Below are positions 15,820-21,585 of a stretch of 21,585 bases of DNA, one piece after another; within the stretch, counting starts at the first letter, position 1, and each line of letters opens with the position of its first letter. The notes under the pieces are model-generated. The model ran no database searches. It saw only the letters and a list, made by a program, of their open reading frames with translations, and was not told the origin of the DNA. Source of the stretch: Betaproteobacteria bacterium UBA5216 (GTDB lineage: Bacteria; Pseudomonadota; Gammaproteobacteria; Burkholderiales; SG8-41); contig DHVE01000052.1 of NCBI GenBank assembly GCA_002412495.1, positions 1-21,585 on the forward strand, written 5' to 3'. The position numbers were made by a program, and so were the translations under genes.

Positions 15820-16971
15820 TTACCATCGCGGCGCTTCACGGCGCGCACTCGGCTTGCCCGCACGACTTTTTGACCATGCCGCGAAGTGTTTTTGTAGCGG
15901 CTTGGGCAGGTTGTCATGGAAGTTTTCCGTGAGCGGGAACTGCGGCATGAAATCCTGCACCGCATCCAGCACCAGCATGCCTTGGTTGAAATCTTTGGGC
16001 CGTTTGGTGGCCAGGCGCGAAGGCTTTTCCGATAGCCAGAGTTTATGCAGCGCGAAATAGCGCGGGTCAGGTGCAATCATTCTGGCCGCGCTGCCGTCTC
16101 GCGCGACAACGGCATGAGACACCTGCCGGCCTAGCAGCAGCCAGTCTTGCTCTTCAAGCGGGATGGGCGAGAGTTGCTCGCTTTTGGGGTATTCATGCGC
16201 GATAGATTGCGCGAGCAGCACTTCCACTTCGTAACCGGCCCGGTTGCGTAACTGAAAAGTGCGCTCGGTGTTTTTGGTATAGGTGGCATCCAGCCGCTTG
16301 AGCAATTCGCGCAGCGAGCGCGGGGATTCATTCAAATGCTGCGCCAGTGGATCATCGGTGGCGACACCCGCGGCCCGCGCGGCATCCCATCCCGGCGTGG
16401 GTGTGCCTGCCTGCAAATCGAGCTTGCCGGAGGTCCATGTCATGTCGAAGTCTTCAGTGGCATCGACGCCCATGGCAAACCGGGCATTCGCTTCGATCTC
16501 ATACACGGGCATGGCGTTGGCGCCCACTACCATATAGCGATGCCCCAGGAACCCATACACATCCATCAGACGCAGGATGGCGGCGGCTTCACTGGCGATG
16601 ACACCTAAGCGCACGCCTTGGCCAATCCGCAGCGCACGATATTGGCGGCATAAATTTTCAAGGTGCGTCAGGCGTTCGCGTTCCTCTTTGATCGCGTCAG
16701 ATTTTAATTCACGCTGCCGCGCTGCTATCGCCGCTAACTCTGGCGTGAGACGGCCCAGCGAGTTGCCCAGCCCTTTTCCCGCATCGGTCATGCGATAGAG
16801 GTACTGGTATGGAGTTGCGTCGCTGACAAGAGGCTCTCTTGGTAACCTTTTGATTTGAAAAACAAAATCAAGAGATGCCGCACGCCGCGCCGAATCAAGC
16901 CACGCATCGTATTGCTGCGACAGATTGGCAAGCACCACTCGCAGGGTATCATTGAATTCGAGAAAAGGCAT
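15820..16971 (-). CDS. GSU2403-like nucleotidyltransferase-fold protein (NTP_transf_8 type)
   Basis: This 383-residue cytoplasmic protein resembles the GSU2403 family. An N-terminal helical region (about 1-120, with a charged, possibly coiled segment at 80-110) precedes the nucleotidyltransferase core. MVVGANAMPVYE (147-158) supplies the strand and glycine turn, and DATEDFDMTW supplies the metal-binding Asp174-x-Asp176. An acidic third position is expected in GYEVEVLL near residue 245. The C-terminal third (FALHKLWLSEK and following) is the family's helical domain. Proteins of this fold transfer NMP to proteins or RNA; distant members include the AbiEii and MNT toxins. No function is established for this family. 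The start codon directly abuts the first copy of an operator-like repeat, so translation and transcription may be controlled together. It is convergent with the amidase, 23 bases apart. Confidence 0.8.
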   Translation of the reverse strand: MPFLEFNDTLRVVLANLSQQYDAWLDSARRAASLDFVFQIKRLPREPLVSDATPYQYLYRMTDAGKGLGNSLGRLTPELAAIAARQRELKSDAIKEERERLTHLENLCRQYRALRIGQGVRLGVIASEAAAILRLMDVYGFLGHRYMVVGANAMPVYEIEANARFAMGVDATEDFDMTWTSGKLDLQAGTPTPGWDAARAAGVATDDPLAQHLNESPRSLRELLKRLDATYTKNTERTFQLRNRAGYEVEVLLAQSIAHEYPKSEQLSPIPLEEQDWLLLGRQVSHAVVARDGSAARMIAPDPRYFALHKLWLSEKPSRLATKRPKDFNQGMLVLDAVQDFMPQFPLTENFHDNLPKPLQKHFAAWSKSRAGKPSARREAPRW

Positions 16972-17084
16972 TTTTATCCGTAAAAAAATAATATTTAAAA
17001 TTATACGGACAAAATTTGATTTTTATATGTAAATTTTATTATTTTATCCGTAAAATATAATACATATGAAATTGACGGATAAAA
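16972..17084. promoter_or_regulatory. Ordered operator array of five 14-bp motif copies
   Basis: The motif TTTTATCCGTAAAA occurs perfectly at 16972-16985 and 17042-17055. Imperfect copies lie at 17001-17014 (inverted, 12 of 14), 17021-17034 (direct, 11 of 14) and 17071-17084 (inverted, 12 of 14). Centre-to-centre spacing is 29, 20, 21 and 29 bases. The outer pairs are two 43-bp inverted-repeat units, each with a 15-base spacer, offset by 70 bases. TATAAT hexamers occur in both directions: plus strand 17056-17061, minus strand 17005-17000. The block 16981-17040 has only 6 G/C in 60. This looks like a bidirectional, autoregulated promoter for the nucleotidyltransferase and a divergent partner. 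Confidence 0.7.
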
Positions 17085-17146
17085 ACGCCAAATCAGCACG
17101 GCGGGTAGTAGTCCAAATCGCTTGGACGGGCGCTAATCTGCTGTAG
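17066..17146 (+). pseudogene. Truncated divergent ORF facing away from the nucleotidyltransferase
   Basis: A 26-codon frame starts at an ATG five bases after a perfect -10 hexamer (17056-17061). It begins MKLTDKNAKSARR and then stops. Its 3' part overlaps the end of the minus-strand Bug gene by 14 bases. The polar N-terminus looks like the beginning of a longer protein; starts of this kind (M-x-L-T-D-x-x-x-x-x-A) are seen in tyrosine integrases and other DNA-binding proteins, but too little remains to name it. I read it as the stub of the partner gene for which the operator array was built. A functional micropeptide, or no expression at all, are alternatives. Confidence 0.35.
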
Positions 17147-18104
17147 CACCCGATTCGCGCACCACCTTCGCCCAGAACGGAATTTCCTTGCGGATGAACG
17201 CCGCAAAATCCTGCGGCGACGGCGAAGTTTCGATTTCCAGGCCTTCGCGCGCGAGCCGTTCGCGGATCTGTGCGTTGCCGAATACCTTGAGTGTCGTGTA
17301 GAACAGCCGGTTGACCACGGCTGGCGGCGTGCGCGCAGGTGCCCACAGGCCCCACCAGCCGCCGACATCATAGCCGGGCAGTCCCGCCTCTTCGGTGCCG
17401 GGTACGCCGGGAATAATGGGCGAGTTCTTGCGGGTGGTGAGCGATAAGGCGCGCAACCGGCCGGTACGGATTTGCGGCAGCGCCACCGGCGGTGTCGCGA
17501 TGATGACCGGCACTTCGCCCGCGAGCGTGGCGACCAACGAGGGCGCGCCGCCCTTGAACGGCACATGCACCAGATTGATGCCGGCCACGATGTTGAGCAT
17601 CACGCCCGCGAGGTGCGATGGCGTGCCGGCGCCCGGCGTGCCGTAGCTCAGCTTGCCCGGCTCGGCTTTCGCGCGGGCGATCAGTTCCTTGAGTGAGTTG
17701 ACCGGCAATTTCGGGTAAATCGCGATGATGGTGGTGAAGTTCGCCACTTTGCCGACGGGCGAAAAATCTTTCTCCGGATCGAAAGGCAGCTTTTTGTACA
17801 GCGTGGGATTCACGGCGTGGCTGAAGCTGCCGCCCAGCAGAATCGTGTGGCCATCCGGATTGGCGCGCGCCACGATCTCGGACGCAATGTTGGAGCCCGC
17901 GCCCGGGCGGTTGTCGATAATGATCTGCTGGCCGAGCAGCCGATGCATTTCTTCGCCCATGTTGTGCGCGATGAAATCGCCTGAGCCGCCGGGTGGGAAA
18001 CCGACCACCAGCCGTATCGGCTTTTCAGGCCATGATTGTGCCTGTGCCAGAGCGGCCGTGGACAAAAGCACGCACGCCATGCGCACGGTGTGTCTGTGTT
18101 TCAT
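17133..18104 (-). CDS. Bug-family (TctC-like) solute-binding protein, canonical loop
   Basis: This is a 323-residue periplasmic binding protein with a signal peptide ending near ALAQAQ (about residue 23). The binding loop VVGFPPGGSGD is canonical, followed by IIDNRPGAGSNIASE, NPDGHTILLGG, SYGTPGAGTPSHLAG and VHVPFKGGAPS. No good Shine-Dalgarno precedes the ATG at 18104; Met9 is a possible later start but would cut the charged n-region. It lies 39 bases downstream of the secreted repeat protein on the same strand and may share its transcript. No transporter membrane genes are nearby. Confidence 0.93.
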   Translation of the reverse strand: MKHRHTVRMACVLLSTAALAQAQSWPEKPIRLVVGFPPGGSGDFIAHNMGEEMHRLLGQQIIIDNRPGAGSNIASEIVARANPDGHTILLGGSFSHAVNPTLYKKLPFDPEKDFSPVGKVANFTTIIAIYPKLPVNSLKELIARAKAEPGKLSYGTPGAGTPSHLAGVMLNIVAGINLVHVPFKGGAPSLVATLAGEVPVIIATPPVALPQIRTGRLRALSLTTRKNSPIIPGVPGTEEAGLPGYDVGGWWGLWAPARTPPAVVNRLFYTTLKVFGNAQIRERLAREGLEIETSPSPQDFAAFIRKEIPFWAKVVRESGATAD

Positions 18105-18143
18105 GGGCCGGTGTCGAAGGTGAGTTTCAGATAGAAGTACACG

Positions 18144-18983
18144 TTACCTCGCGGCCTCTTTCGCGGCCCGGTCTGCCTGCGCCGCGCGCACGCGCGCGAC
18201 ATCCGCTTTCAGCGTGGCGAGTCCCGCGTCGGTGTAGCCATAATCCACGCGATTGTGCAGCCACCATTTCATCTGCCCGTCCTGCGTCGAGCGTGAGTAC
18301 GACAGCAGCACGATGCGTTCACGGCTCGCCGGCGGGTCGTAGCGCTTTTTGCGGTCGCCCTCTTCAATGTATTCAATGGTCTGTCCGGGTTGCATATCGC
18401 CCTGTAACACAGTGCGCACCGTCGCGGTGTGCGTGGCGCTCAGATTGCCGCGGCCGCGGTCATACGGAACCGATTTCTGGAGTTCGACATGGAGCACCGC
18501 GTTGCTGCCCGATCGCAACAAGTAATCCGGCACATGCATCTGACCGGTGAGCAGTTCGGCCTTGCGACGCGCATCGGCCAGCCGTTTTACCAGCGCATCG
18601 CGTTTGGCTGCTGAATATTCCTCGTCGAGCAACACGCCGCCATTGCCATCGCGCCGCAGCAACAACAGGCGCTGGCTCACGGCCGGTTTGACGTATTCAC
18701 TTTCGACGCGCTGCGAATACGCGATCCATTCGCCGGCTGTGTAGTCGCCATACAGCACATCGGTAATTTTGGCGCCGACTTCCGCCACCGGGCCGGTGGA
18801 GGCGATATACGCAACACGTCCGGTCTGTATATCCACATGCAATACCGCTCGCGCGCGGCTTAACAACTCATCCGTGACGGGTAATTCCTGGGCGCCCAGC
18901 GGCGCCGTCATCATGGGCGTGGCGATCAGCGCGGCCGCAAAAACCGCGCGCCATGGAAATATCGGAAACAACGGATTTTTCAT
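18144..18983 (-). CDS. Secreted protein of unknown function with two internal repeats
   Basis: I do not recognise this 279-residue protein. It has a signal peptide (MKNPLF..., hydrophobic AVFAAALIATPMMTA, cleavage probably near LGAQ). The mature part contains two related modules. The first starts at ARAVLHVDIQ and runs through DVLYGDYTAGEWIAY and VSQRLLLL to a helix ending ADARRKAE. The second starts at SNAVLHVELQ and runs through TVLQGDMQPGQTIEY and SRERIVLLSYS to a helix ending ADVARVRAAQ. Each looks like a beta-rich unit of about 100-120 residues closed by a charged helix. There are no cysteines in the mature chain. The ATG at 18983 is chosen because AGGTGG precedes it; a GTG three codons earlier lies within that site. 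Upstream is a TATAAT flanked by an inverted repeat. Confidence 0.75.
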   Translation of the reverse strand: MKNPLFPIFPWRAVFAAALIATPMMTAPLGAQELPVTDELLSRARAVLHVDIQTGRVAYIASTGPVAEVGAKITDVLYGDYTAGEWIAYSQRVESEYVKPAVSQRLLLLRRDGNGGVLLDEEYSAAKRDALVKRLADARRKAELLTGQMHVPDYLLRSGSNAVLHVELQKSVPYDRGRGNLSATHTATVRTVLQGDMQPGQTIEYIEEGDRKKRYDPPASRERIVLLSYSRSTQDGQMKWWLHNRVDYGYTDAGLATLKADVARVRAAQADRAAKEAAR

Positions 18984-19054
18984 GATTTCCACCTGTGGAA
19001 ATAAATTGCGCGCCGGGTTGCATCGGACGCGGAAAACACATCACGCGCGCCGAC

Positions 19055-19079
19055 ATTCGAAAACCATTATAAATCGAAT
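19055..19079 (-). promoter_or_regulatory. -10 box flanked by an inverted repeat, upstream of the repeat protein
   Basis: On the minus strand a perfect TATAAT (19071-19066) lies between the arms of an inverted repeat, ATTCGA (19055-19060) and TCGAAT (19074-19079). The start codon of the secreted repeat protein is about 80 bases downstream. The -35 region is poor, which would fit a regulated promoter. The arms are short, so chance symmetry is possible. Confidence 0.4.
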
Positions 19080-19128
19080 CCATGGGCATATTTGGCGAAA
19101 ACCAATCACCCATCAATGACCAACGCGC

Positions 19129-19149
19129 CGCCGGCTTGTTACGCCGGCG
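19129..19149 (-). terminator. GC-rich hairpin over the RIO kinase stop codon
   Basis: CGCCGGC (19129-19135) and GCCGGCG (19143-19149) pair perfectly around a 7-base loop that contains the kinase TAA stop (19141-19139). No T run follows on the minus strand, so this is at best a weak or Rho-assisted terminator, or a 3' stabiliser. Confidence 0.35.
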
Positions 19150-19987
19150 TCTGCATGCGCAGCAGCCGCGCGGCCTCTTCAAGACGCGCGTCTTCTATCT
19201 CACGCAACACGCTCGTCAGATCGACCTCGCCTGCCTCGCGTTCGAAGGTGCCGGTCAGCACGGTCTCGGTGGTGAGTTCGCCGCGCTGATACCAATCCCA
19301 AATCTCCGGGCCGAAATCGGTGCGTAGCAAATCGGGCGCAAAGCGGCCGAAAAAATCGCGCAGATTCACTACGTCGCGCAACAGCATCCGCTGAGCGTGG
19401 TTGTTGCCGGCGGCATCCACCGCCTGCGGCAGATCGATGATCACCGGGCCGTCCGCGCCGAGCAGAATATTGAATTCCGACAAGTCGCCATGGACCACGC
19501 CCGCGCACAACATGCGCACCACCTGCAACAACAACGTGGCATGGAGCGCGTGCGCCTGTTCGGGCGTGAACAGCACATCGTTCAAACGCGGCGCGGCTTC
19601 ACCGTTTTCATCGGTGACCAATTCCATCAGCAGCACGCCATCGAGAAAATTATGCGGCGCCGGTACGCGCACGCCCGCGGCGGCAAGACGATACAACGCA
19701 TCCACCTCGGCGCTTTGCCATGCGGCCTCTTGCGACTTGCGCCCGTACTGGGTGCCCTTGGCCATCGCGCGCGCCTGACGGCTGTTTTTGGTTCTGCGGT
19801 TCTCGGTGTAATCGACAGCCTGCCGGAAGCTGCGATGCGTGGCTTCCTTGTAGACCTTGGCGCACAGCGTGTCTTCTCCGCAGCGCACCACGTAAACGGC
19901 GGCTTCCTTGCCGCTCATCAGCTGCAGTACCACCGTGTCGATCAGGCCTTCTTCAATCAGGGATTGCAGTCGTTTGGGTGGTTTCAT
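19139..19987 (-). CDS. RIO-type serine kinase family protein
   Basis: This 282-residue protein belongs to the RIO kinase family as found in proteobacteria. Numbered from the ATG at 19987, the nucleotide-binding turn is SGKEAAVY (25-32) and the ATP-binding Lys is Lys44 in CAKVYKEA. The catalytic loop HGDLSEFNIL (166-175) carries Asp168 and Asn173, and the metal-binding Asp185 lies in VIIDLPQAVD. The RIO insert SFRQAVDYTENRRTKNSRQARAMAKG... matches bacterial members. Archaeal and eukaryotic RIO kinases mature the small ribosomal subunit; the bacterial role is not settled. An ATG six codons upstream (20005) is the alternative start; neither has a strong ribosome site, and MKPPKRLQ is the usual family beginning. 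It diverges from the small secreted protein gene. Confidence 0.92.
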   Translation of the reverse strand: MKPPKRLQSLIEEGLIDTVVLQLMSGKEAAVYVVRCGEDTLCAKVYKEATHRSFRQAVDYTENRRTKNSRQARAMAKGTQYGRKSQEAAWQSAEVDALYRLAAAGVRVPAPHNFLDGVLLMELVTDENGEAAPRLNDVLFTPEQAHALHATLLLQVVRMLCAGVVHGDLSEFNILLGADGPVIIDLPQAVDAAGNNHAQRMLLRDVVNLRDFFGRFAPDLLRTDFGPEIWDWYQRGELTTETVLTGTFEREAGEVDLTSVLREIEDARLEEAARLLRMQTPA

Positions 19988-20046
19988 ACGGGCATTGTAC
20001 GTCATGCCCGGGCATCGCCCCGGTTACACGGCGCCCGTTACGCTGC

Positions 20047-20074
20047 TTGACCCAGCGGGTGTCCGCACTAGAAT
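20047..20074 (+). promoter_or_regulatory. Predicted sigma-70 promoter of the small secreted protein gene
   Basis: TTGACC (20047-20052) and TAGAAT (20069-20074) are separated by 16 bases, a good sigma-70 match. Transcription would start near 20081, giving a leader of about 28 bases that contains a strong GGAGGA ribosome site before the ATG at 20109. This is the clearest promoter in the window. Confidence 0.6.
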
Positions 20075-20108
20075 GGGGGTTTCGCCACGCCTGCGGAGGA
20101 AAATAGCC

Positions 20109-20507
20109 ATGAAATGTCTGATGTTTACGTTGATGTTGATATGCGGCGGCACGGCCTGCGCGCAGGCGGATCAGTCCCCGTTGTCACGTTTGCTGCTGTC
20201 CGGCGCGTGGTGCTCGTTCAGCTACAACAAGACCACGGGTTACAGCAAATCCGTGCGGTATGAATTTTTCAGTAACGGCACTTTTCGCGAAGGCCGGCGC
20301 GGCGAAGGCGGCTCCAGCGGGCCTAACGGCAGCATGGCCAGCCAATCCAGTGGCGGCGCCAGCGGTCGCTGGGGCGTGCAGAATGGCATACTGTTCATGA
20401 GTGATGGGTATGGGCCGCTGCAACCCGTACAGACGCAGGTTTATGCCAACTCGTCCGGGCAGCCGGTTATCCGCGGTGACGGCCTAGAGTATTCGCGTTG
20501 CCAGTAA
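20109..20507 (+). CDS. Small secreted protein of unknown function
   Basis: This 132-residue protein has a signal peptide (MKCLMFTLMLICGG..., cleavage likely after ACAQA). I do not recognise a named family. The mature part starts with LLSGAWCSFSYNK and continues YEFFSNGTFREG, a pattern seen in small beta-barrel proteins that score lipid or ligand binding. A Gly/Ser-rich loop (EGGSSGPNGSMASQSSGG) leads to GRWGVQNGILFMSDG, and the chain ends in YSRCQ. The mature chain has two cysteines, one near each end, that could form a disulfide. The start is firm: GGAGGA is well spaced and a good promoter lies upstream. The 3' end is within 10 bases of the next Bug gene, so the two are probably co-transcribed and may act on the same ligand. 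Confidence 0.75.
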   Translation: MKCLMFTLMLICGGTACAQADQSPLSRLLLSGAWCSFSYNKTTGYSKSVRYEFFSNGTFREGRRGEGGSSGPNGSMASQSSGGASGRWGVQNGILFMSDGYGPLQPVQTQVYANSSGQPVIRGDGLEYSRCQ

Positions 20508-21475
20508 TCGATCGGGTGGCGCGCGCGGCGATTGCCAGCACAAGTGCCTGGGCGTTTTGTTCGGCGGCTATCGCGCAGCCGTTCCCCCATAAACCGCTGC
20601 GTGTCATTGTGCCCGCCATCGCGGGCAGCGCACCCGATGTGCGCGCGCGGCAAGTCGCGCCCAAACTCGCCGAGGCGCTGGGCCAAATGGTCATCATTGA
20701 CAATCGCCCCGGTGCCAACGGACGCATCGCGGCGCAGCAGGCGGCAACCGCGCAACCCGATGGCCACACGCTGATGTCCGGGCTGATCAACAACGCCATC
20801 AATGATTTGCTGTATCCGGATTCAACCGCGCGGCTCAATCACGAGCTCATGCCCGTGGTGCAGTTCAGCCTGTCGCCGCTGGTGATGGTGGTGCATCCTG
20901 GCGTGGGTGCAAACACCTTGCACGACTATTTGCAGATTGCGAAGGCCAAGCCGGGCGCGCTGACGTATGCGTCGGCGGGGCCCGGCAGCATCACGCAGTT
21001 GCTCGGCGAATGGATCAAACTCAAAAGCGGCACGCGCATACTTGATGTACCGTATAAATCCGTGGGCGCCGAAATGCCCGATCTCCTCGGCGGTCAGATC
21101 GCGACCGGGTATCTGGTGGCGACTGCCATCGTGGCGCACGTGAAATCCGGCAAGCTGCGCGGCCTTGCGGTTTCGGGGCGCGCGCGTCTGCCAGTGCTGC
21201 GGGACGTGCCGACCATGGCCGAAGGCGGGCTGCCCGGCGTCGAGGCGAGCGCGTGGAGCGGTTACTTTGCGCCGGCTGGCGTGCCGAGGCCGGTGGTGCA
21301 ACGGCTTAATACCGAGCTGGTGCGCATTTTCCAATCGCCCGAAGTGCGCGATCTGGCGGTATCCACCGGCACGGAAGTCGTCGCGGGCAGCCCCGAAGAC
21401 TTTGCCGTGTTTATTCGTGCCGAGATCGCGAAGTGGAGCGCCATCATCAAGGACGCGGGGATCAAGCCGCAGTGA
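20498..21475 (+). CDS. Bug-family (TctC-like) solute-binding protein with AGSAPD loop
   Basis: This is a 325-residue periplasmic binding protein when started at TTG 20498 (10-base overlap with the gene before). GTG at 20516, eight bases after the previous stop, is an equally likely start and keeps the signal peptide (ARAAIAST... ending near AAIAQ). Family marks are VIIDNRPGANGRIAAQ, QPDGHTLMSG, YASAGPGSITQLLG and DVPYKSVGAEMPDLLGGQI. The ligand loop reads VPAIAGSAPD rather than PPGGxxD, a recognised kind of variation in this family that may alter specificity. Its tight linkage to the small secreted protein is unusual for an otherwise orphan binding protein. Confidence 0.92.
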   Translation: MPVIDRVARAAIASTSAWAFCSAAIAQPFPHKPLRVIVPAIAGSAPDVRARQVAPKLAEALGQMVIIDNRPGANGRIAAQQAATAQPDGHTLMSGLINNAINDLLYPDSTARLNHELMPVVQFSLSPLVMVVHPGVGANTLHDYLQIAKAKPGALTYASAGPGSITQLLGEWIKLKSGTRILDVPYKSVGAEMPDLLGGQIATGYLVATAIVAHVKSGKLRGLAVSGRARLPVLRDVPTMAEGGLPGVEASAWSGYFAPAGVPRPVVQRLNTELVRIFQSPEVRDLAVSTGTEVVAGSPEDFAVFIRAEIAKWSAIIKDAGIKPQ

Positions 21476-21585
21476 ATGCGCGCCATGGTTTTCAATCGCT
21501 TTAAAGAAGCGGCGATGCCGTGCAACGTTCCACGTTGTGACGAATGCCAGATTGTCCCGATGAAGTATTTTCCAATCCAGGTATG
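21476..21585 (+). CDS. Unidentified open frame running off the right edge
   Basis: An ATG follows the Bug stop codon immediately and the frame stays open for 36 codons to the window end. The visible part includes MPCNVPRCDECQIVP, with three cysteines in a C-x5-C-x2-C arrangement. No ribosome site is seen. A small CAACGT/ACGTTG inverted repeat lies at about 21522-21536. It may be a real gene start, or non-coding DNA that happens to be open. Confidence 0.15.
   Translation, partial: MRAMVFNRFKEAAMPCNVPRCDECQIVPMKYFPIQV

Noticed and set aside
16972..17084. CRISPR array or iteron-type replication origin
   Set aside because: Copies are 14 bp, in mixed orientation, with 6-15 base gaps; there are no Cas genes and no replication initiator. 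An operator array fits better.
21476..21585. Mobile-element end or attachment site at the right edge
   Set aside because: Only a short imperfect inverted repeat is seen; no transposase or integrase is recognisable in the remaining bases.

Overview
The window reads as chromosomal DNA of a betaproteobacterium, probably Burkholderiales-like. It is mostly about 60-65% GC. It carries four separate Bug-family (TctC-like) periplasmic binding proteins with no membrane partners, a genomic habit typical of Bordetella/Cupriavidus relatives and related uncultured lineages. No tRNA, rRNA, CRISPR array, insertion sequence or phage gene was recognised. All assignments come from reading translations and motifs; no search was run.

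Layout, left to right. (1) 1-3340: the C-terminal two thirds of cobalamin-dependent methionine synthase (metH), cut by the left edge, then a PhyH-type Fe(II)/2-oxoglutarate dioxygenase. (2) 3341-4283: an exported protein joining a cytochrome P460-like haem domain to a cupredoxin. (3) 4329-7280, minus strand: a Tat-exported PhoX-type phosphatase followed by a Bug protein. (4) 7461-10631: an ATP-grasp enzyme of unknown substrate, a small DUF486 membrane protein, and the peptidoglycan-recycling ligase mpl. (5) 10767-13316: a Bug protein, a VOC-fold (extradiol dioxygenase-like) gene on the minus strand, and a divergent dihaem cytochrome c lipoprotein. (6) 13317-14623: a visibly lower-GC segment with an orphan ABC-type binding protein, probably acquired. 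(7) 14624-15796: an amidase-signature hydrolase. (8) 15820-17146: a GSU2403-like nucleotidyltransferase whose start codon abuts an extremely AT-rich, highly ordered operator array, with a truncated divergent ORF on the far side. (9) 17133-21475: a Bug protein, a secreted protein with two internal repeats, a RIO-type kinase, a small secreted protein and a fourth Bug protein. The last 110 bases hold only an unidentified open frame running off the edge.

Housekeeping genes (metH, mpl) are interleaved with periplasmic scavenging and redox genes (Bug and ABC binding proteins, PhoX, P460-cupredoxin, cytochrome c, amidase). This suggests a nutrient-scavenging heterotroph. The part most likely to hold something undescribed is 15820-17146. 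There, five copies of a 14-bp motif form two matching inverted-repeat units, with -10 hexamers pointing both ways, next to a nucleotidyltransferase. This is the architecture of an autoregulated toxin-antitoxin or defence-like pair that has lost one partner.
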